Notes: generated by a model not told the origin, from the sequence alone. Shown: positions 1 through 9,449, counted from the first letter of the stretch. The stretch: DNA of 43,247 nucleotides from Treponema sp. UBA4307 (GCA_002394685.1 DGUP01000057.1:2924-46170); one strand, 5' to 3'. Numbers and translations: made by a program.

Positions 1-110
1 TTTCGACAAGACGTTTCACGACTGGAAGCCGTTTTTTTTTGATAAATTTAATGATTTTCAAAAATCGAATTTCGGGCTAAATACAAAAAAATACGAAAGA
101 GGAGTTATCC

Positions 111-779
111 ATGAAAAAACTATCAGCACTTTTATTAGCCGCTTTTTTAACAATGGGGCTGGCATTTGCAGATGATGTAATTAATATTAATACAGATTTA
201 ATTGGCAGCAGCTGGATTGCCGGTAAATGGAAAATGTTTATAAGCATTTCGGCAAACGGTGAACATGAAACCACCCAGAGTGACATTTCAATATACGGCA
301 ATGAGGCAAATTCTTTAGTCTACATTACAGAGGATGATTCTTACTGTTCTCTGGCAGATTATATTGAAGTTTTAAGTTCATTGAATCAGGATGTGGAAGT
401 TGACCAGGAGACAATTGCTCTTATGCTGCTCATGGGAATGGCTTTCAAGGGAGATTTCAACTACCACTTTAATCCAAAGGGGCCGGAAATTACATACGGT
501 TTTTCCCTGGCCTATGCTGTAGATTCAATGTCCATATCTGTAAAAATGAGAAAGACTGCGACAATCGACAAATCGGAATACAAATACTGGACAGAAGAAG
601 AATACGGTGAAAGCGGTGCACAGGATCTCCTTGATAACGCTGAAGACCTTTCTGATGAAGATGATTCAGAAGACAGCCTCTACGATTATGAAGAATATGA
701 TGATTATGATGATTATGATGATGAAGAAGAGTCTGACTTTGATCCAAGTGACTTTTATGATGAATGGTATGAATACTGA
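111..779 (+). CDS. Secreted protein with Asp/Glu/Tyr-rich C-terminal tail, function unknown
   Basis: The 222-residue product begins with a clear Sec signal peptide ending near LAFA (about residue 20), so it is exported. The middle part has no motif I recognise. From about residue 175 the sequence becomes extremely acidic, with repeated Asp-Tyr-Asp runs (for example EEYDDYDDYDD) and ends in Tyr. The start is supported by a GAGGAG ribosome-binding site 7 bases upstream. It is followed after 157 bases by another exported protein on the same strand. The acidic tail could bind cations or mediate surface contacts, but this is inference. It is not recognised as a member of any named family. Confidence 0.75.
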   Translation: MKKLSALLLAAFLTMGLAFADDVININTDLIGSSWIAGKWKMFISISANGEHETTQSDISIYGNEANSLVYITEDDSYCSLADYIEVLSSLNQDVEVDQETIALMLLMGMAFKGDFNYHFNPKGPEITYGFSLAYAVDSMSISVKMRKTATIDKSEYKYWTEEEYGESGAQDLLDNAEDLSDEDDSEDSLYDYEEYDDYDDYDDEEESDFDPSDFYDEWYEY

Positions 780-936
780 TACAAATTCTTAACCCCATCA
801 CGATTTTACTATAAAAACGTATAGATTTATTTTTAAATATAACAAGACCTTCAACGTTTTTTTCTTGTATTGTGAAAAATTCTGAATTAAACTTTAAAAT
901 ACAAACAATACTTCAAAAAAACGAAGGGGGTTTTTA

Positions 937-1605
937 ATGAAAAAAATTATTATGGCTGTTCTGGCAGCATTAACACTAACAGGTTCAGCATTTGCATTTG
1001 GTTTTAAGGTAGATGCTGATGGAACTTATGCAGGTCAGGTAACTTTTTTAAATTATGAAGACAATGATGAGTACATGAGAGTACTTTATCTTCAAAAATC
1101 TTTTGGCGCAGGAGCAGGAGCTACAATATTCTTAACAGATAATCTGGGAATTACAGCAGAAGGTTCTTATCAGTTCGCTGATTCAATGGATACTCATACC
1201 TGGAGTTACTTGCTGGACACAACCACAGATCAGGAAGATACTGTAGCCATTAAAAATGTACAGGATATTATTTTCTTCGCAGGTCTGACCTACAGGATTG
1301 CAAATGAAAAAACCTACTACATGATTACACCTGGTGTTTCTTACAGTATATTCGAATTTGACGATGAAAGTAATCATCATGGATCCATGACTACCTGGGG
1401 TGCAGGTATTAAATTTGAAGGCGGTATAAATATTACAGAAAAGATTGCTGTACATGCAGGCCTTCTTGCAAGTTACCATTTCAAACCGGTACTTACAACA
1501 AAAACTTCTGGAGGAACAACCACAGATATTATGACCTTCTTTTCCTGGGATTATAAAATCCAGGCAGATATTGTTCCAAAAGTTGGTATTTCAATCATCT
1601 TCTAA
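937..1605 (+). CDS. Outer-membrane beta-barrel-like protein
   Basis: The 222-residue product has a signal peptide (MKKIIMAVLAALTLTGSAFA), then alternating polar/hydrophobic stretches rich in Gly, Tyr and Thr. The final residue is Phe (VGISIIF), the usual C-terminal signature of barrels recognised by the BAM machinery. Length fits an 8-stranded OmpW/opacity-type barrel, but no specific family is assigned. A strong ribosome-binding site (GAAGGGGG) sits 6 bases before the ATG. A strong hairpin terminator follows the gene, so it is the last gene of its transcription unit. Confidence 0.7.
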   Translation: MKKIIMAVLAALTLTGSAFAFGFKVDADGTYAGQVTFLNYEDNDEYMRVLYLQKSFGAGAGATIFLTDNLGITAEGSYQFADSMDTHTWSYLLDTTTDQEDTVAIKNVQDIIFFAGLTYRIANEKTYYMITPGVSYSIFEFDDESNHHGSMTTWGAGIKFEGGINITEKIAVHAGLLASYHFKPVLTTKTSGGTTTDIMTFFSWDYKIQADIVPKVGISIIF

Positions 1606-1624
1606 AGATTTATTTTTTTAAGCA

Positions 1625-1662
1625 AAAAGGCTGAATTCACGGGATTCAGCCTTTTCTTTTTT
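1625..1662. terminator. Intrinsic terminator, probably bidirectional
   Basis: Perfect 12-bp stem AAAAGGCTGAAT / ATTCAGCCTTTT around a 7-base loop, followed by a T-rich run on the plus strand. The A-rich left flank gives a T run on the minus strand too. It therefore separates the outer-membrane protein gene (+) from ettA (-), whose stop codon is only a few bases away. Confidence 0.9.
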
Positions 1663-1667
1663 ACTAA

Positions 1668-3431
1668 CTATCTTGTAAGTTTACGATAAACTGTTTTGTG
1701 AGGATGATCCTCATCAATACCAAGTTCCTTCTTACGCCATTCAGCATATTCAGACCAGTTGCCTTCGAACCACTTAACTTCTGAATTGTTTTCAAATGCA
1801 AGAATATGTGTACAAATACGGTCCAGGAAGTAGCGGTCGTGGCTGATTACCATTACGACCCCGGCAAAAGAATTAATTGCTTCTTCCAGAGAACGGGTTG
1901 TTGTAATATCCAGATCATTTGTAGGTTCGTCCAGAAGAAGAACGTTGCCTGCTTCCTTAAACATCATACCCATATTAAGACGGTTCTTTTCACCACCAGA
2001 CAGAACTGAAATCTTCTTGTTCTGTTCTGCACTTGAGAAGTTAAACCATGAACAGTAAGCGTGGGCATTAATTTCACGAACGGCCCCGTTTACAGGATGA
2101 CCCTTTTCATCAACTGCTCCAAGACGTACTAAGTCAGAACCACCAGACAGGGTTTCGTATATAGTCTTGTTCGGATCCAGTTTGCTTCTCATCTGATCAA
2201 CATAAACAAGTTTTACAGTTTCACCAATTTTAATGGAACCTGAATCAGGCTTTTCCTGGCCCATTGAACCATCAGGCATCTGAACCTGCTGACCTGCTGC
2301 AGTTGCAATCATCTTAAAGAGAGTTGTTTTACCGGCACCGTTAGGACCAACAATTCCTACAACAGCTCCAGCCGGAATATGGAAATCCAGGTTTTCAAAA
2401 AGAACTCTTTCATCAAAGGATTTGGTAAGCTTTTCAGCATCAATTACAACATTTCCTAAACGAGGACCTGCAGGAATTGAAATCTGTGTATCCTTAAGCT
2501 GAATGCGCTTTGATTCTTCAGCAAGGAGCTGCTCGTACTTAGTAATGTGTTCCTTGTGCTTAGCCTGACGTCCCTTGGCACCTGCGTGAATCCATTCCAA
2601 TTCTTCCTTCATTTCACGCTGACGAACAGAGGCCTGTTTTTCTTCCATTTCAAGACGCTTCTGCTTTGCTTCCAGCCATTCAGAATAGTTACCCTTAAAC
2701 GGATAACCTTCACCACGATCCATTTCAAGAATCCAGCCCGCAACATTATCCAGGAAGTAACGGTCGTGAGTAATTGCAATAATTGTACCAGGATAATTTT
2801 TCAGGTGACGTTCCAGCCAGGCTACAGTTTCTGCATCCAGGTGGTTTGTAGGTTCATCAAGAAGAAGAATATCCGGCTGCTGCAAAAGAAGACGACAGAG
2901 AGCAACACGGCGGCGTTCACCTCCAGAAAGCACGTCTACAACCTGATCTCCAGGAGGACAGCGGAGGGCATCCATTGCCAGTTCAAGATTTGCGTCCAGG
3001 TTCCATGCATCAGCGGCATCGAGTTTTTCCTGAAGTTCAGCCTGACGGGCACAAAGCTTGTCAAAATCTGCATCCGGATCACCAAAGGCTTCGTTAACTT
3101 TATCAAATTCTGCCAGCAGGTCAGTGATTGGTTTTACACCTTCCTTTACTGTCTCAAGAACAGTTTTACCTGGTTCAAGATAAGGTTCCTGTTCCAGATA
3201 GCCCATTGAGTAACCAGGCTGCAGCATTGTTTCACCGGTGTAGTCCTTATCAATTCCGGCAAAAATTTTAAAGAGGGAAGATTTACCGGCACCGTTTTCA
3301 CCGATTACGCCAATCTTTGCCCCGTAGTAGTAGGAAATGCTGATATCCTTTAAAACTACTTTTGTTCCATACGCGCGACTAACGCGATCCATAGTATAAA
3401 TGATTTTCTTGTCATCGAATGTTTTAGCCAT
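1668..3431 (-). CDS. ettA: Energy-dependent translational throttle protein EttA (ABC-F ATPase)
   Basis: Cytosolic ABC-F protein of 587 residues with two nucleotide-binding domains. Seen directly: first Walker A GENGAGKS (about 44-51), signature LSGGERRR and Walker B LLLDEPTNHLD; second Walker A GPNGAGKT, signature LSGGEKNR and Walker B LLLDEPTNDLD. A charged arm/linker lies between the domains. The N-terminus (IYTMDRVSR) and C-terminus (LGIDEDHPHKTVYRKLTR) match the EttA subgroup rather than Uup. EttA binds the ribosomal E site and gates elongation according to ATP/ADP level. I chose the ATG at 3431 because typical EttA starts just before the YTM motif; no good ribosome-binding site is visible there, and the frame is open further upstream into the end of the methyltransferase gene. 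The second domain carries a short extra segment (PDGSMGQEKPDSG). It is the last gene of a probable purE-purF-methyltransferase-ettA run. Confidence 0.93.
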   Translation of the reverse strand: MAKTFDDKKIIYTMDRVSRAYGTKVVLKDISISYYYGAKIGVIGENGAGKSSLFKIFAGIDKDYTGETMLQPGYSMGYLEQEPYLEPGKTVLETVKEGVKPITDLLAEFDKVNEAFGDPDADFDKLCARQAELQEKLDAADAWNLDANLELAMDALRCPPGDQVVDVLSGGERRRVALCRLLLQQPDILLLDEPTNHLDAETVAWLERHLKNYPGTIIAITHDRYFLDNVAGWILEMDRGEGYPFKGNYSEWLEAKQKRLEMEEKQASVRQREMKEELEWIHAGAKGRQAKHKEHITKYEQLLAEESKRIQLKDTQISIPAGPRLGNVVIDAEKLTKSFDERVLFENLDFHIPAGAVVGIVGPNGAGKTTLFKMIATAAGQQVQMPDGSMGQEKPDSGSIKIGETVKLVYVDQMRSKLDPNKTIYETLSGGSDLVRLGAVDEKGHPVNGAVREINAHAYCSWFNFSSAEQNKKISVLSGGEKNRLNMGMMFKEAGNVLLLDEPTNDLDITTTRSLEEAINSFAGVVMVISHDRYFLDRICTHILAFENNSEVKWFEGNWSEYAEWRKKELGIDEDHPHKTVYRKLTR

Positions 3432-3483
3432 AGTCAAAAGTATAAAGGAAGAATCTTTTTTATTAAAGGGTTGACTTGAATTT

Positions 3484-4722
3484 TTATTCCAGAAAACGCT
3501 GACCTTCACCAGCAAGACAGGCCCTGCCGCTTATGTAAATTCTTTTCCCCCCGACCCATGTAAAGAGAGCACCTTTTCCTTCTTTCAGGGGATGACCGTC
3601 CAGTCCTTCAAGGGAGATTTTATCAGCATAAAAATCTGAATTTGTTTCTGCCAGAGATTCATGAAAATCCTTATTCACAGAAAAAACATCTGCTTCTGAA
3701 ATCTGACCGGCCCGGGCAAGAGGCAGCTTGAATTCGTAAAGGGCAAAATTTCTTGTTACAGGAATTTCCCCCTCTTCAGTTACAAAAATTGCCTTGTCCA
3801 TTTTTAAATCAATGTAGTTCAGGGCAACAAAGCCCGCTCCAAGAATGCAGGTCGCATCAAACTTTTCCACCTGACCATTTCTCCATGCTGAAAAAGAAAA
3901 TTTGCCCCACATGTCAGGTGCAGTACAGCCATCCTTCTGTTTAAGAATTTCCGGATCATCAAGTCTACGAATAAAGGCACATCTTACATCACCATTTTCC
4001 AGGGAGATTTTTTTCATCTGGGAATCTGTAAGAATGTACTTTCCTTCCTTGTCATAAGGGTCTCTGGAAAAAATACAGGTCTGTATTCCGGAAAAAATGC
4101 TGTCGCTGAAAACATGAACCTTTCTTTCCGTAAGGGCAAGCCTTCTCCTGGAAAGAGACATCCCATCCCCGCAGGAGAAAAACTCTGTTTTAAACTCCTG
4201 ATTATATTTAAGGAATTCAATGTAGCGTCTAAGTTTTCTGATTAATTTAACAGTGCTGTAATTATGAGTAAGAGTTAAATCATTTACAAAGCCGTGAAAG
4301 AAGAGATTGTCGGAAATAAAAACCCCATCTTCTGAAAGATTATTCTTAAAGTGCTCAAAATAGTTAATGTACTGAGCCTTAGCCGCATCAATAAAAATCA
4401 AATCAAATTTTCTGTCACCAAAATCAAAGGCAAGGGCGTTTCCCAGATAAACTGTAATCCGGTCCATAAGATTTTCATCGTGAATGTTACGCACAGCCTG
4501 CTGATAACGGTCAATGTCGATTTCGATGGTATCAATAAAAATATCACCCCTCACATTAGCAAACTGGGTTGCGGAATAACCGATTGCGGTTCCGATTTCC
4601 AGAATGCGCTTTACTGAAGGGTGATCCTTAATATATTTGAGAATAAAGTCCAGTCCGCCATCCTGAACAATAGGTACATCGTTTTCTCTGGCGAACTGTT
4701 TGATTTCGTTAATGTCTTCCAT
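3484..4722 (-). CDS. O-methyltransferase (TrmR/YrrM-like) fused to a divergent PhzF-like domain
   Basis: The first 195 residues are a class I SAM-dependent O-methyltransferase of the family 3 type. Motif I is LEIGTAIGYSA (41-51), and IDAAKAQYINYFEHF (111-125) is the metal/SAM-site region typical of YrrM/TrmR, which methylates 5-hydroxyuridine at the tRNA wobble position. The C-terminal half (about 200-412) is unusual. It begins VHVFSDSIFSG and continues with LTDSQMKKIS, and it ends with a VGGKRIYISGRACLAGEG segment. These resemble the start and end of PhzF-fold isomerase-like proteins, but the usual catalytic Glu context is not recognisable. A normal YrrM protein has only about 215 residues, so this is a genuine fusion. 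It lies 47 bases after purF and 52 before ettA, which suggests a translation-related role. The PhzF assignment is tentative. Confidence 0.8.
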   Translation of the reverse strand: MEDINEIKQFARENDVPIVQDGGLDFILKYIKDHPSVKRILEIGTAIGYSATQFANVRGDIFIDTIEIDIDRYQQAVRNIHDENLMDRITVYLGNALAFDFGDRKFDLIFIDAAKAQYINYFEHFKNNLSEDGVFISDNLFFHGFVNDLTLTHNYSTVKLIRKLRRYIEFLKYNQEFKTEFFSCGDGMSLSRRRLALTERKVHVFSDSIFSGIQTCIFSRDPYDKEGKYILTDSQMKKISLENGDVRCAFIRRLDDPEILKQKDGCTAPDMWGKFSFSAWRNGQVEKFDATCILGAGFVALNYIDLKMDKAIFVTEEGEIPVTRNFALYEFKLPLARAGQISEADVFSVNKDFHESLAETNSDFYADKISLEGLDGHPLKEGKGALFTWVGGKRIYISGRACLAGEGQRFLE

Positions 4723-4769
4723 AGAGTGACATATCTTACAATATTAACTGTAAAATATAAACACCAGGA

Positions 4770-6272
4770 TTAAATCATTTTTTTGCCGTTTAATTCACCG
4801 GGAACAGAAATCGGGTATTCACCAGTAAAGCAGCCTTTGCAGAAACCGTATTTTTCAGGATTGCATTCACGGCAGGCTTCCAGCATTCCTTCCGCACTTA
4901 TAAAGGCCAGGGAATCTGCTCCAATTTCCTTGCAGATTTCCTCTTCACTGTGGGTACTGGAAATTAATTCACTGCGACTTGGGGTGTTGATTCCAAAGTA
5001 GCATGGGAATTTTACCGGCGGTGAAGAAATTCTGAAGTGAACTTCACTGGCACCAGCCCTGCGGAGAATCTGAACCAGACGGCAGCTTGTTGTTCCACGG
5101 ACGATTGAATCATCAATTACAACAACCCTTTTTCCATTTACAACTGATTTAACCGCATTCAGTTTTACAAAAACCATATTCTCCCTTTCTTTTTGAGTAG
5201 GAGCAATAAAGCTGCGGCCAATGTACTTATTTTTTATAATTCCACTTGCATAAGGAATACCAGATTCTTTTGCGTATCCCTGAGCTGCACCAATACCAGA
5301 GTCCGGCACACCGATAACAACATCTGCAGGAACACCGCTTTCTTTTGCAAGGGCCGCACCCATTTTTTCACGGGCAAGAGTTACTGGAATTCCATCAATT
5401 TCACTGTCAGGACGAGCAAAATATACATATTCAAAAATACAGGTTCTTTTTGAAGTGTGCTCTCCAAATGCAAAGGAAAGAACCCCTTCTTCATTTATGA
5501 CAACAATTTCTCCAGGTTCAATATCCCGAACAAAGCTTCCGTTTACTGCATCAATTGCACAGGACTCACTGGCCAGAATCCATCCCCCTTCAACCTTGCC
5601 TAAACAAAGCGGACGGATTCCGTTAGGGTCTCTTGCACCAATCAAACATTTTTCTGTCATTACAACCAGGGCAAAAGATCCCTTTATCATTTGAATGGTA
5701 TCTGTAAGGGCACGCTCCAGCCCCTTCTTATAGGATTTGGCGATTAACTTTACAATAACTTCAGTGTCGCTTGTGGAAGAAAAAGTGCTGCCTCCATCCT
5801 CAAGCATTTCGTGAAGCTGTTCATAATTCACCAGCTGACCGTTATGGGCAAGGGCAATTCCTCCCAGCTTAGTTTTCTGAAGCATTGGCTGAGCATTTTC
5901 AATTGATGAAGAGCCGGCTGTTGCATAACGCACGTGACCGCAGGCAATATGGCCGTTAAGTTTAAGCAGATCTTCTTTTGTAAAAACATCAGAAACCGGC
6001 CCCATTCCCTTGTGAATTTTAAGTTCACTGCCGTCAGATACTACAATACCTGCACTGTCCTGGCCTCTGTGCTGCAAAGAGTAAAGACCAAAATAGCACT
6101 TTGTTGCTGCATTAAAATCAGATGCAGAATAGGCCTGATAATCTTTTTCACTTGATTTTTCAGCCTTGTCTTCTGCTGCCTGATTTAAGTAAACGCCTAC
6201 AACTCCACATTCATCCCGCAGCTTATCTTCTTCTGCTTCAAAAGGGTTGTCAAATTCACAGCCACCATTCAT
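4770..6272 (-). CDS. purF: Amidophosphoribosyltransferase
   Basis: First committed enzyme of purine biosynthesis: glutamine + PRPP to 5-phosphoribosylamine. The 500-residue protein has a short propeptide before the catalytic Cys22 (RDECGVVGV), which becomes the N-terminal nucleophile after cleavage. The glutaminase domain contains SLQHRGQDSAGI and CGHVRYAT. The PRPP loop VVVIDDSIVRGTT lies in the second half. C-terminal Cys residues (CREC, FCKGCFTGEYP) match the oxygen-sensitive [4Fe-4S] class known from Bacillus subtilis. An insertion of about 25 residues after the nucleophile (EDKAEKSSEKDYQAY) is not usual. A GGAAGG ribosome-binding site precedes the ATG. purE ends 41 bases upstream on the same strand, so the two are probably co-transcribed. 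Confidence 0.96.
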   Translation of the reverse strand: MNGGCEFDNPFEAEEDKLRDECGVVGVYLNQAAEDKAEKSSEKDYQAYSASDFNAATKCYFGLYSLQHRGQDSAGIVVSDGSELKIHKGMGPVSDVFTKEDLLKLNGHIACGHVRYATAGSSSIENAQPMLQKTKLGGIALAHNGQLVNYEQLHEMLEDGGSTFSSTSDTEVIVKLIAKSYKKGLERALTDTIQMIKGSFALVVMTEKCLIGARDPNGIRPLCLGKVEGGWILASESCAIDAVNGSFVRDIEPGEIVVINEEGVLSFAFGEHTSKRTCIFEYVYFARPDSEIDGIPVTLAREKMGAALAKESGVPADVVIGVPDSGIGAAQGYAKESGIPYASGIIKNKYIGRSFIAPTQKERENMVFVKLNAVKSVVNGKRVVVIDDSIVRGTTSCRLVQILRRAGASEVHFRISSPPVKFPCYFGINTPSRSELISSTHSEEEICKEIGADSLAFISAEGMLEACRECNPEKYGFCKGCFTGEYPISVPGELNGKKMI

Positions 6273-6313
6273 TTTATTTTCCTTCCAGTTCTTTGTTCAG
6301 TTTTTCCAGAGGA

Positions 6314-6814
6314 TTAAAGTTCTACACCCTCTGCACCAAGAGCTTCTGCATCAGCAACCATTTTCTGTCTGAAAGCAAGCAGCTTTTCCTTAAGGCCGGA
6401 ATCAGTAACGGCAAGCATTTCCAGTGCCAGGTAAGCGGCATTTTTTGCATTGTTGATTCCAACTGTTGCTACAGGAATCTGTGGAGGCATCTGTACTATA
6501 GAAAGAAGTGCATCCATTCCTGCCAGCCCGTTTGATTTTCCCGGATTAATGCATTCCAGCGGAACACCAATAACCGGCAGAATGGTACGACTGGCAATAA
6601 CACCCGGGAGAGCGGCACTTAAACCGGCCCCTGCAATTATCACCTGAGCACCTTCTTCTTCTACTTTGCGGATTGTTTTTACAAGGAGATCTCCTGCTCT
6701 GTGGGCAGAGATTATGTAAGACTTGAATTCAACGCCGAATTCCCGGAGGACATCAGCGGCCTTTTTCATTGTTTCTGAATCAGATTTTGATCCTAAAAAA
6801 ATTGCGACTTTCAT
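6314..6814 (-). CDS. purE: N5-carboxyaminoimidazole ribonucleotide mutase (PurE class I)
   Basis: A 166-residue protein, the usual length for class I PurE, which converts N5-CAIR to CAIR in purine synthesis. Hallmarks visible: GSKSDSETM near the start, the SAHR motif (ISAHRAGD), AGAGLSAALPGVIA, PVIGVPLE and MPPQIPVATVGI. The ATG at 6814 is chosen because the family begins with KVAIFLGSKSD right after Met; an upstream in-frame start would add five residues. No purK is seen in the window. It is the first gene of the leftward purine run and faces cellobiose phosphorylase across a short divergent promoter region. Confidence 0.95.
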   Translation of the reverse strand: MKVAIFLGSKSDSETMKKAADVLREFGVEFKSYIISAHRAGDLLVKTIRKVEEEGAQVIIAGAGLSAALPGVIASRTILPVIGVPLECINPGKSNGLAGMDALLSIVQMPPQIPVATVGINNAKNAAYLALEMLAVTDSGLKEKLLAFRQKMVADAEALGAEGVEL

Positions 6815-6868
6815 AATCCACAATAGCACAGAAGCCCCCAGTTTTTCAATCTACCCCCCCTCGCTTTC

Positions 6869-6896
6869 TTTACAGTTCAAGCAGTCTTATGATAAT
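6869..6896 (+). promoter_or_regulatory. Candidate sigma-70-type promoter for cellobiose phosphorylase
   Basis: TTTACA (6869-6874) and GATAAT (6891-6896) are separated by 16 bases, about 50 bases upstream of the start codon at 6945. This is the only good -35/-10 pair I see between the divergent purE and phosphorylase genes. No operator or riboswitch structure was recognised. Confidence 0.4.
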
Positions 6897-6944
6897 ATGG
6901 GAAAGGTTTATTTAAAATAACCCTAAATGAACTGGAGGAATTAT

Positions 6945-9431
6945 ATGAAGTTCGGTCACTTTGATGATCAAAATCGTGAGTACGTAATCACGAATCCACA
7001 GACACCTTATCCGTGGATTAACTATCTGGGAAGCGAAAAATTCTTCTCACTTATTTCTAACACAAGCGGTGGATATTCATTCTACACAGATGCCCGTCTC
7101 CGCCGTCTTACACGCTATCGCTACAACGATATGCCTTTGGACAACAATGGTCACTACTTCTTTATTAAAGACGGTGACACAATCTGGAATCCAGGCTGGC
7201 AGCCAACACAGACAAAGCTTGACACTTATGAATGTCACCACGGCTTTGGCTACTCAAAATTCATTTCATCAAAGGACAATTTAAAGGCAGAAGCTCTTTA
7301 TATGGTTCCAAACGGTCAGAACTGTGAAGTAGAAATGATTACCCTTAAGAACGAAGGTTCAAAGACAAAGAAGATTTCTCTGGTTTCTTTCGTTGAATGG
7401 TGTCTCTACAATGCATCAGATGACTGTCAGAACTTCCAGCGCAACTTCTCTACTGGTGAAGTTGAAATTGAAGGAAGCACAATCTATCACAAGACAGAGT
7501 ATCGTGAACGTCGCAATCACTTTACTTTCTACTCTTGCAACGAAAAGATTGACGGTTTTGATACAGATCGTGAAACTTTCCTTGGACTTTACAATTCTAT
7601 CTCCGCACCAAAGACTGTTCTTGAAGGCAAGTCCGGTAATTCAGTTGCTGATGGATGGTCTCCAATTGCATCACACCGCGTTAATTTTGAACTTAAAAAA
7701 GGCGAAGAAAAAACTCTTGTTTTCGTACTTGGATATATTGAAAATGAAGACGACAAAAAGTTCCTTCCTGCAGCAGAAAAGGAAGCAGCCCTCAAGGCAG
7801 GTCTTCTCCGCACAAACACAGCTTCCGGCGTAATCAACAAAGAAAAGGCTTATGCCCTTCAGAAGAAGTTTGATTCTAAGGACAAGGTTCTCCAGGCTTT
7901 TGATGAATTGAAGAAGTTCTGGGACGAAACTCTTTCTCACTTTGTTATTAAGACTGGTGATGAAAAGCTTGACCGCATGGCAATCTGGAATCAGTACCAG
8001 TGTGTTGTTACTTACAACTTTGCCCGCTCTGCTTCTTACTTTGAAAGCGGAATTGGCCGTGGTCTTGGTTTCCGCGATACTTCACAGGATATGCTTGGTG
8101 CTGCACATCAGCTCCCTGCTTCAAGAATCCGTGAAAGACTTTATGATGTAGCTGCAACTCAGTTTGAAGATGGATCTGCATATCACCAGTTCCAGCCTTT
8201 AACAAAGAGAGGAAATGCAGACATCGGTTCTAACTTTAATGATGATCCACTCTGGCTGGTACTTGGTGTAGGAAACTACATCCGTGAAACTGGAGACAAG
8301 GACTTCCTTAAGGTTGACGTTCCTTTCGACAATTCTGAAACAAACAAGGCAACAATGTTCGAACACCTGCGCCGTTCTTACAACTACATTCCAAATCATC
8401 TTGGACCACACGGTCTTCCACTGATTGGACGTGCTGACTGGAACGACTGTCTGAACCTGAACTGCTTCTCTACAAATCCAAACGATTCATTCCAGACTTC
8501 AACAAACAAGGACGGAAAGAATGCTGAATCTGTAATGATTGCACAGATGTTTGTTTTCGTAACACCAGACTACGCTCAGATGTGCCGCCTTATGGGAGAT
8601 GAAGAAGAAGCTAAACGTGCTGAAGACCTCTGCAAAAAGATGGAAGAAGCAATCTGTACAGCAGGATGGGACGGAGAATGGTACGTTCGCGCTTATGATG
8701 ATTTCGGCCACAAGATTGGTTCTCACGAATGTGAAGACGGAAAAATCTTCATTGAAACACAGGGCTTTGGTACAATGGCAAAAATCGGTAAGGATAAGGG
8801 TTATCCGGAAAAGTCTCTGGACAGCGTAAAGAAATATCTGGATTCAAAGTACGGTATTGTTATCCTCTACCCTGCATATCAGAATTACCATGTTGAATTA
8901 GGTGAAGTTTCATCTTATCCGCCTGGATATAAAGAAAACGGTGGTATCTTCTGCCACAACAATCCATGGGTAATCATTGGTGAAGTAGTTAACGGTCGTC
9001 CTGATGATGCATGGACACACTACACAAAGATTGCTCCAGCCTGGGTTGAAGAAAAGTGGTCAGATATTCACCGCACAGAACCTTACGTATACAGCCAGAT
9101 GGTTGCTGGTAAGGAAGCCCGCCGTGAAGGTGAAGCAAAGAACTCATGGCTTACAGGTACAGCTGCCTGGAACTTTGTAGCTCTTTCACAGTACATCTGC
9201 GGACTCCGCCCACAGCACGCTGGTCTGGAAATTGAACCACGTCTGCCATCACACGTTAAGCATGCAGAAATTACCCGTGTATTCCGCGGAGTTACTTACC
9301 ACATTACCGTTGAAAACAAGAAGAATAACGGTCAGGTAAGCCTGGAAGTTAAAGACGGTTCTGCTAACGGCCTGATTGTTAAGGCTAACGAAGGCGTTAA
9401 AGACGTTTACGTTACAGCAACTGTAGCTTAA
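6945..9431 (+). CDS. cbp: Cellobiose phosphorylase (GH94)
   Basis: Cytosolic enzyme that splits cellobiose with phosphate into glucose 1-phosphate and glucose, saving one ATP equivalent. The 828-residue protein follows the clostridial cellobiose phosphorylases closely over its length: NREYVITNPQTPYPWINYLG near the start, FQRNFSTGEVEIEG, SASYFESGIGRG, GSAYHQFQPLTKRGN, and the GRADWNDCLNLNCFS segment. The WND aspartate (about residue 501) is the likely general acid of the (alpha/alpha)6 barrel. SYPPGYKENGGIFCHNNPW and GTAAWNF also match. The ATG at 6945 is chosen because GGAGG lies 7 bases upstream and the family begins MKFG; an earlier ATG would add six residues. It is a monocistronic unit with its own terminator and no transporter adjacent. 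Confidence 0.96.
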   Translation: MKFGHFDDQNREYVITNPQTPYPWINYLGSEKFFSLISNTSGGYSFYTDARLRRLTRYRYNDMPLDNNGHYFFIKDGDTIWNPGWQPTQTKLDTYECHHGFGYSKFISSKDNLKAEALYMVPNGQNCEVEMITLKNEGSKTKKISLVSFVEWCLYNASDDCQNFQRNFSTGEVEIEGSTIYHKTEYRERRNHFTFYSCNEKIDGFDTDRETFLGLYNSISAPKTVLEGKSGNSVADGWSPIASHRVNFELKKGEEKTLVFVLGYIENEDDKKFLPAAEKEAALKAGLLRTNTASGVINKEKAYALQKKFDSKDKVLQAFDELKKFWDETLSHFVIKTGDEKLDRMAIWNQYQCVVTYNFARSASYFESGIGRGLGFRDTSQDMLGAAHQLPASRIRERLYDVAATQFEDGSAYHQFQPLTKRGNADIGSNFNDDPLWLVLGVGNYIRETGDKDFLKVDVPFDNSETNKATMFEHLRRSYNYIPNHLGPHGLPLIGRADWNDCLNLNCFSTNPNDSFQTSTNKDGKNAESVMIAQMFVFVTPDYAQMCRLMGDEEEAKRAEDLCKKMEEAICTAGWDGEWYVRAYDDFGHKIGSHECEDGKIFIETQGFGTMAKIGKDKGYPEKSLDSVKKYLDSKYGIVILYPAYQNYHVELGEVSSYPPGYKENGGIFCHNNPWVIIGEVVNGRPDDAWTHYTKIAPAWVEEKWSDIHRTEPYVYSQMVAGKEARREGEAKNSWLTGTAAWNFVALSQYICGLRPQHAGLEIEPRLPSHVKHAEITRVFRGVTYHITVENKKNNGQVSLEVKDGSANGLIVKANEGVKDVYVTATVA

Positions 9432-9449
9432 TCAGTTTACTGCTTAATA

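Noticed and set aside
2..172. Open plus-strand frame entering from the left edge (FDKTFHDWKPFFF and on) and overlapping the first signal peptide
   Set aside because: It would overlap the well-supported secreted-protein gene by about 60 bases, has no visible start in the window and no recognisable motif. An upstream gene end cannot be excluded.
6815..6944. Purine riboswitch or PRPP-type leader upstream of purE or guaB
   Set aside because: No conserved riboswitch core was found; only a simple 6-bp hairpin precedes guaB.
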